From assembly GCA_014802445.1 (NCBI GenBank), contig JAAVCF010000015.1, positions 48,523-103,957 on the forward strand: 55,435 nucleotides of DNA, read 5' to 3'. The stretch is from Bacteroides sp. Lineage in GTDB: Bacteria > Bacteroidota > Bacteroidia > Bacteroidales > Muribaculaceae. Below, piece after piece: positions 50,912 through 55,435 of the stretch. A model generated the notes under the pieces. That model was not told the DNA's origin, did no database searches, and saw only the letters and a list, made by a program, of their open reading frames with translations. The position numbers were made by a program, and so were the translations under genes. Position 1 is the stretch's first letter, and each line of letters begins with the position of its first letter.

Positions 50912-52372
50912 TCACTTGGTGAACCTCACAATCGGCTCCAGAGCTGCCTTGGTGTCGTCCGGACGTCCCACGGGGGTGTTCACCGGCGCGGCCTTGAGCG
51001 TGTCGGGGTCACTGAGGGCCTCGGCGGCTATGCGGCGCATCACGTCGATAAATTCGTCGAGGGTCTCGCGGCTCTCGGTCTCGGTGGGCTCAATCATGAG
51101 CGATTCATGGAACAGCAGCGGGAAGTAGATGGTGGGCGCATGATAGCCGTAGTCAAGCAGGCGCTTGGCCACATCGAGGGTGGTGACGCCGGTCGACTTG
51201 TCGGCCAGGCCGTCAAACACAAACTCGTGCTTGCACACACGGTCCACAGGTAGCTTGTAGACATCTCTGAGTGATTCCTTCACATAGTTGGCGTTGAGCG
51301 TAGCCAGCGGGCCGGCCATGGCAAGGCCGTCGCGGCCCATGGTCAGGATGTAGGCCAGGGCGCGCAGCTCCACTCCTACGTTGCCGAGCGTGGGGCTCAC
51401 GCTGCCGCAGCTGCCGGGGTCTTCGCGCATAACGCTGAACGTGTCGGTGTCCTCCTGCTTAACCACTCGCGGAGCGGGCAGAAGGTGCTCCATGCCGGCG
51501 CGCACACCAACGGGGCCCGAGCCGGGGCCGCCGCCGCCGTGAGGCGTCGAGAAGGTCTTGTGGAGGTTGATGTGCATCACGTCGAAGCCCATGTCGCCCG
51601 GGCGGGCCACTCCCAGCATCGGGTTCAGGTTAGCTCCGTCGTAATACATCAGCGCTCCGCAGTCATGCACCATCTTGGCAATCTCGGGGATGCGGCTCTC
51701 GAAGATGCCAAGCGTGTTGGGGTTGGTCATCATCATGGCTGCAACGGTGTCGTCAAGCAGGGGGCGGAGGGCCTCCACATCGACGGTGCCGTCAGGCAGC
51801 GACGCCACTTCCACCACCTCCAGGCCGCACACTGCGGCGCTGGCCGGGTTGGTGCCGTGGGCCGAGTTGGGCACAATCACCTTGGTGCGCTTCTTGTCGC
51901 AGCGCTCGTCGTGCCAGGCGCGGATAATCATCAGGCCGGTGAGCTCGCCGTGGGCCCCTGCGTAAGGGTTGAGCGTAAACTCGGCCATGCCGCCTATCTC
52001 GCTCAGCGAGCGCTGCAGCTCCCAGTAGGCGCGCAGCGCGCCCTGGCAGTCGCTGTCAGGTGCCAGCGGATGAAGGCGCGCCATGGCGGGAAGGGCGCTC
52101 AGGGCATCGTTGATTTTGGGGTTATACTTCATGGTGCATGACCCCAGAGGATAGAATCCGGTGTCCACACCGAAGTTGTTGGTGGACATGCGGGTGTAGT
52201 GGCGCACAACCTCCGGCTCCGACAATTCGGGAAGCGCGGGGGCGGCGCTGCGGGTCAGGTCGGCAGGCAGCTCGGCCTTGGGGAAAGCCGCGCCGTCACT
52301 CACAGGACGCGTGCCGCGGCTGCCGGGACGCGATAGCTCGAAAATCAACTTTCCGTACACTTCTCTGTTCAT
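50912..52372 (-). CDS. gcvPB: Glycine dehydrogenase (decarboxylating) subunit 2
   Basis: A 486-residue C-terminal half of P-protein. With GcvPA it decarboxylates glycine and passes the aminomethyl group to lipoylated GcvH (EC 1.4.4.2). The PLP lysine is Lys272 in HINLHKTFSTPHGGGGPG. Other conserved parts are YHTRMSTNNFG-like RHYTRMSTNNFGVDTGFYPLGSCTMKYNPK and YAGAHGELTGLMIIR. The split into two genes is usual in Bacteroidales and many anaerobes. Its start overlaps the gcvPA stop by 4 bp (ATGA). Confidence 0.96.
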   Translation of the reverse strand: MNREVYGKLIFELSRPGSRGTRPVSDGAAFPKAELPADLTRSAAPALPELSEPEVVRHYTRMSTNNFGVDTGFYPLGSCTMKYNPKINDALSALPAMARLHPLAPDSDCQGALRAYWELQRSLSEIGGMAEFTLNPYAGAHGELTGLMIIRAWHDERCDKKRTKVIVPNSAHGTNPASAAVCGLEVVEVASLPDGTVDVEALRPLLDDTVAAMMMTNPNTLGIFESRIPEIAKMVHDCGALMYYDGANLNPMLGVARPGDMGFDVMHINLHKTFSTPHGGGGPGSGPVGVRAGMEHLLPAPRVVKQEDTDTFSVMREDPGSCGSVSPTLGNVGVELRALAYILTMGRDGLAMAGPLATLNANYVKESLRDVYKLPVDRVCKHEFVFDGLADKSTGVTTLDVAKRLLDYGYHAPTIYFPLLFHESLMIEPTETESRETLDEFIDVMRRIAAEALSDPDTLKAAPVNTPVGRPDDTKAALEPIVRFTK

Positions 52373-53712
52373 GACTTGCAGGCTTTTACAATGTTAACAA
52401 ATTCTTCAAGCTGTTCACGGCTCTGGCGCTCGGTCACGGCAATGAGAATCACATTGTCCGAAATCTTCACACCGGGCAGGATGCCGTGCTTGCCGCATTC
52501 GTCAAAGAGCTCGTCGAGCTCCACACCCTCGGCCACCATGGCAAACTCGTTGAGGAACGGTGCGTCGGCATAGAGGGGCTTCATGGCGCCGGTGGCCGTC
52601 AGCTCGTCGCGCAGCCAGTGGGCCGCATCGCGGCCGCGCTCGTTGATTTCGCGCAGTCCTTCGGGGCCGTTCAGGCTCATATAGATGGTGGTCCACAGTG
52701 CCATCAGTCCTTGGTTGGAGCAGATGTTTGAGGTGGCCTTGTTACGGCGTATGTGCTGCTCGCGGGCCTGGAGGGTAAGCACAAACACTCGCTGGCCGCG
52801 GCTGTCGGTGGTCTGGCCCACGATGCGGCCGGGCAGCTTGCGCATCAGCGCCTTGGTACAGGTCATGTAACCCAGGTAGGGGCCGCCGTAGCTCAGGGGC
52901 ACACCCAGGCTCTGGGCATCGCCGCAGGCAATGTCGGCTCCCCACTCGCCGGCGGGTTTGAGCACGCTCAGCGGTGACGCCGGTGAGTTGATGGTCATCA
53001 GTGCTTTGGCTCCGTGGATGGCTTCGGCAAAGCCGGTGAAGTCCTCCACCACGCCGAAGAAGTTGGGCTGAGCCAGAATCACTCCGGCCACGCCTCCCTC
53101 CTCAAGTTTCTTCTTGAGGCAGTCAAGGCTCGTGGTGCCCTGCTCGGTCAGGCAGATGGTGTCGAGCTCCACGCCGTGATAGCGCGCATAGGTGTCAACC
53201 ACGCGGCGCACAGCGGGGTTCAGTGCCGCGCTGATGAGCACACGGTTCTTCTTTCGCGCGGCGCTAACCATCATCAGCATGGCCTCGGCAGTGGCCGTCG
53301 CTGAGTCATACATTGATGCGTTGCTCACGTCAAGCGCCGTCAGCTCGGTCATCATTGTCTGATACTCAAAGATATATTGCAGCGTGCCCTGTGAAATCTC
53401 GGGCTGATAGGGGGTGTAGGCGGTGGAAAACTCGCTGCGGCTCACAAGCGCCGGAATGGCTGCGGGCACATAGTGGTCATAAAACCCTGCGCCGGCCAGA
53501 CACACGCGCGCCGGACGGTTCTCTCGCCCAAGAGCCTCGAAATAGTCGGCAACCTGCGCCTCGGTCATACCTTCGGGCAGGTCATAGGGCTGCTTGAGGC
53601 GCAGCTCCTCGGGGATGTCGGCAAAAAGCTCGCCGAGCTCCGTCATCCCACACTTGCCAAGCATCTCCCGGATGTCGGCTTCCGTGTGGGGAAAGTAGTG
53701 GTGATGGCTCAC
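52369..53712 (-). CDS. gcvPA: Glycine dehydrogenase (decarboxylating) subunit 1
   Basis: A 447-residue N-terminal half of P-protein. It shows YFPHTEADIREMLGKCGM at the start, FLGAGxYDHY-like CLAGAGFYDHYVPAAIP, YTPYQPEISQGTLQYIFEYQTMMTELT, and YGGPYLGYMT, all typical. It lacks the PLP lysine, which is in the partner subunit, and supplies structural and substrate-tunnel parts. It is 3 bp after gcvH and coupled to gcvPB by a 4-bp overlap. Confidence 0.96.
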   Translation of the reverse strand: MSHHHYFPHTEADIREMLGKCGMTELGELFADIPEELRLKQPYDLPEGMTEAQVADYFEALGRENRPARVCLAGAGFYDHYVPAAIPALVSRSEFSTAYTPYQPEISQGTLQYIFEYQTMMTELTALDVSNASMYDSATATAEAMLMMVSAARKKNRVLISAALNPAVRRVVDTYARYHGVELDTICLTEQGTTSLDCLKKKLEEGGVAGVILAQPNFFGVVEDFTGFAEAIHGAKALMTINSPASPLSVLKPAGEWGADIACGDAQSLGVPLSYGGPYLGYMTCTKALMRKLPGRIVGQTTDSRGQRVFVLTLQAREQHIRRNKATSNICSNQGLMALWTTIYMSLNGPEGLREINERGRDAAHWLRDELTATGAMKPLYADAPFLNEFAMVAEGVELDELFDECGKHGILPGVKISDNVILIAVTERQSREQLEEFVNIVKACKS

Positions 53713-53715
53713 GGC

Positions 53716-54087
53716 TTAATGGGCTTCTTTGTCACACAGTTCTTTGTAAGCGGCCTCGTCAAGAAGCTTCTCGAGCTCTGAGGGATCGGTCATCTCCACC
53801 TTGATAATCCAGTTGGCCATGGCATCCTCGTTGATAAGACGGGGATTGTCAATGAGTTCTTCATTGATCTGCACCACTGCGCCTGACACCGGAGCAATCA
53901 GATCGCTCGCGGCCTTCACGCTCTCTACGGCGCCGAAGTCCTCGCCGGCGGTCACATCGTCGCCATCCTCGGGCATGTCAACGTAAACAATGTTGCCCAG
54001 GGCGTGCTGTGCATAGTCTGAAATGCCGATATAGGCGATGTTGCCCTCCACGCGGGCATACTCATGAGTGGGGCTGTAGTAAATCAT
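53716..54087 (-). CDS. gcvH: Glycine cleavage system H protein
   Basis: A 123-residue lipoyl carrier that shuttles the aminomethyl group between GcvP, GcvT and LpdA. The lipoylated residue is Lys58 in GAVESVKAASD. THEYARVEGNIAYIGISDYAQHALG at the N-terminus and NDDPSLINEDPYGxGW-like NPRLINEDAMANWIIKVEM near the end are family features. The open frame extends upstream to 54126, but the start at 54087 (MIYYSPTHEY) gives the standard length. It is 93 bp after gcvT and 3 bp before gcvPA. Confidence 0.96.
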   Translation of the reverse strand: MIYYSPTHEYARVEGNIAYIGISDYAQHALGNIVYVDMPEDGDDVTAGEDFGAVESVKAASDLIAPVSGAVVQINEELIDNPRLINEDAMANWIIKVEMTDPSELEKLLDEAAYKELCDKEAH

Positions 54088-54180
54088 GATTTCTGAATGT
54101 TGGGAAGTTTGATTTCGCAGGGTCACGGGGCATCGGCTCCGCGCCCTGCGTGTTATTTTTTAGGGTTGTAAGGGTTGTTG

Positions 54181-55275
54181 TTATTTCTTGTAGCTCTTCT
54201 TGTAGAAGCGGCGGGGTATCACGCGGGCGGGGAAAGTCTTGCGGCGGATTCTCACCTGCAGCTCGGTGTCACGGGCTGCCCATGCTGCATCCACAAGCGC
54301 CATCGCAATGCTCTTGTCAACCGAGATACCGCGATAGCCCGTGGTGATGTGGCCCACCACTTCGCCCTCCGGATTGAGCACCTCATAGCCCGCGCGCGGA
54401 ATGGCACGGTCAAGAAGCTCAAGGCCCACAATGCGACGCTTCGGACCCTCGGCCTTCTGGCGAGCAAGCACGTCGCTGCCAAGGAATCCCGCAGGCTTGT
54501 CGAGCTTGCAGAACATTGACAGGCTACCCTCCACAGGTGTGATGTCATCGGCAAGCTCATGACCGTAGAGCGGCAGGCCCACCTCAAAGCGCAGCGTGTC
54601 GCGGCAGCCCAGGCCGCACGGTTCCACACCCGCAGCCATCAGAGCGTCCCACACTTTCACAATCACATCCTCGGCCGAGTAGATTTCAAACCCGTCTTCG
54701 CCGGTGTAGCCCGTGCGGCTCACAAGCACAGGCTTGCCGTCAATCTCAGTCTCGCGGAATGAGTAAAACTCCAGGTCGCTCAGCTCAAGCCCAAACACCT
54801 TGCGCATAACCTCCTCAGCCTCCGGGCCCTGGAGAGCAAGCTCGCCTATGCCCGCCGAGAGATTGCGCAGGTCCACATCCTCAAAGCCTTCGCTCTTGCG
54901 GCACTCTTCCAGCCAGGCGAAGTCCTTGTCGATATTGGCCGCGTTGACCACCAGGAACCATGAGTCCTTGTTGCGGCGATACACCAGCAGGTCGTCAACC
55001 ACGCCGCCATCCTGACGCGTAAACATGCCATAGGCAATATGGCCGTCGGCAAGGCCGGCAAGGTCATTGGTAAACACTCGGTCAAGAAACTCCTGCGCAC
55101 GAGCGCCGCCAACATAGAACTCGCCCATATGGCTGACGTCGAACACACCAGCATGATTTCTCACCGCCTGATGTTCCTCAGTGATTCCACGATAGGAAAT
55201 TGGCATGTCAAACCCTGCAAAAGGGCTCATCAGAGCGCCCAGGGCCACATGCTTGTCGTAAAGACAGGTTTTCAT
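54181..55275 (-). CDS. gcvT: Aminomethyltransferase (glycine cleavage T protein)
   Basis: A 364-residue folate-dependent enzyme that releases ammonia and transfers the C1 unit to tetrahydrofolate (EC 2.1.2.10). It carries FAGFDMPISYRGITEEHQAVR, GVFDVSHMGEF, TGYTGEDGFEIY (folate site) and GLGCRDTLRFEVGLPLYGHEL, all conserved. The C-terminal domain ends with a basic tail (FYKKSYKK). First gene of the gcvTHPAPB operon, with a good promoter and a leader of only about 23 nt, so there is no space for a glycine riboswitch. Confidence 0.96.
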   Translation of the reverse strand: MKTCLYDKHVALGALMSPFAGFDMPISYRGITEEHQAVRNHAGVFDVSHMGEFYVGGARAQEFLDRVFTNDLAGLADGHIAYGMFTRQDGGVVDDLLVYRRNKDSWFLVVNAANIDKDFAWLEECRKSEGFEDVDLRNLSAGIGELALQGPEAEEVMRKVFGLELSDLEFYSFRETEIDGKPVLVSRTGYTGEDGFEIYSAEDVIVKVWDALMAAGVEPCGLGCRDTLRFEVGLPLYGHELADDITPVEGSLSMFCKLDKPAGFLGSDVLARQKAEGPKRRIVGLELLDRAIPRAGYEVLNPEGEVVGHITTGYRGISVDKSIAMALVDAAWAARDTELQVRIRRKTFPARVIPRRFYKKSYKK

Positions 55276-55301
55276 GTCAATATTTCGATTTAGGTTATTC
55301 G

Positions 55302-55332
55302 CAAATATACGACTATTCCCTCAACGCCCAAA
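55302..55332 (-). promoter_or_regulatory. gcv operon promoter (-33 TTTG, -7 TATATTTG)
   Basis: On the minus strand TTTG (55329-55332), 19 bp spacer, TATATTTG (55302-55309): a full match to the Bacteroidota promoter consensus. The sequence from 55333 to the window end is AT- and C-rich with no recognisable feature. Confidence 0.85.
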
Positions 55333-55435
55333 AAAAATCCCCAAAAATCTCCCCACCCCGCAAAATGCCCTCCGCGGAATCTCCTCCCCGACAACAAAAA
55401 AGATTGGAACAATCGTAACCCTCCCCACCCGCAAA

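Noticed and set aside
55276..55435. Glycine riboswitch upstream of gcvT
   Set aside because: The promoter lies only 27 bp before the start codon and no aptamer-like sequence is present.
1..55435. CRISPR arrays and insertion sequences
   Set aside because: No regularly spaced repeats of 24-40 bp and no transposase-like frame with terminal inverted repeats were seen on either strand.

Overview
The window looks like a chromosome segment of a gut Bacteroidales, most likely of the Muribaculaceae type; this is inferred from gene content and signals, not from a marker-gene phylogeny. Supporting signs are the Bacteroidota promoter consensus (a -7 box TAnnTTTG, in several cases with a -33 TTTG about 19 to 20 bp upstream), weak ribosome binding sites, ATP-dependent PEP carboxykinase, a single-chain pyruvate:ferredoxin oxidoreductase, a split GcvPA/GcvPB glycine dehydrogenase, UpxY/Wza/Wzc genes, SPII lipoproteins, a secreted protein with a type IX-like C-terminal domain, and DUF2851 and YfhO family proteins.

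Layout. 1-11.6 kb is core metabolism: the start of a methyltransferase gene (cut by the window edge), pckA, an AraC regulator, nifJ (PFOR), a FecBCD-like ABC importer, tRNA-Pro(TGG) and rlmN. 11.8-14.7 kb holds a large secreted coiled-coil protein. 14.9-19.7 kb is the most unusual part: a 40-residue peptide gene followed, after an attenuator-like hairpin, by a compact set for an S26B-type Ser/His peptidase, an HprK-like kinase, a PqqD-like peptide-binding protein, a nucleotidyltransferase and an ABC exporter. This resembles a ribosomally made peptide (RiPP) locus, but no radical SAM, YcaO, lasso cyclase or lanthionine enzyme is present. It runs into UpxY, Wza and Wzc genes (19.7-23.7 kb) without glycosyltransferases. 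23.9-28.0 kb is an oxidoreductase region with its own AraC regulator: SDR, aldo/keto reductase, RibD-like reductase and a lipoprotein flavodoxin. 28.4-32.9 kb is an operon of a lipoprotein, a YfhO-like membrane protein, a shortened methyltransferase relative and a XerD-type recombinase.

33.1-38.1 kb is an operon that reads as a pathway for fermenting aromatic amino acids: an aminotransferase, both subunits of indolepyruvate:ferredoxin oxidoreductase, and a CoA-transferase. 38.3-42.0 kb carries an epimerase, a small membrane protein, DUF2851 and asnA. 42.2-48.9 kb is information processing: recA, a DEAD-like helicase, and on the minus strand topA-rluA-trmH. The 636-bp gap 48860-49495 contains no convincing gene but has a promoter, long-range complementary segments and a terminator, so it probably encodes a structured RNA. 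49.5-55.3 kb is a complete glycine cleavage system on the minus strand (gcvT-gcvH-gcvPA-gcvPB-lpdA) with an ordinary promoter and no glycine riboswitch.

Pfor, Ior and the glycine cleavage system together indicate an anaerobe that gains reduced ferredoxin, CoA esters and C1 units from pyruvate and amino acids. No CRISPR array, insertion sequence, prophage or replication origin was seen.
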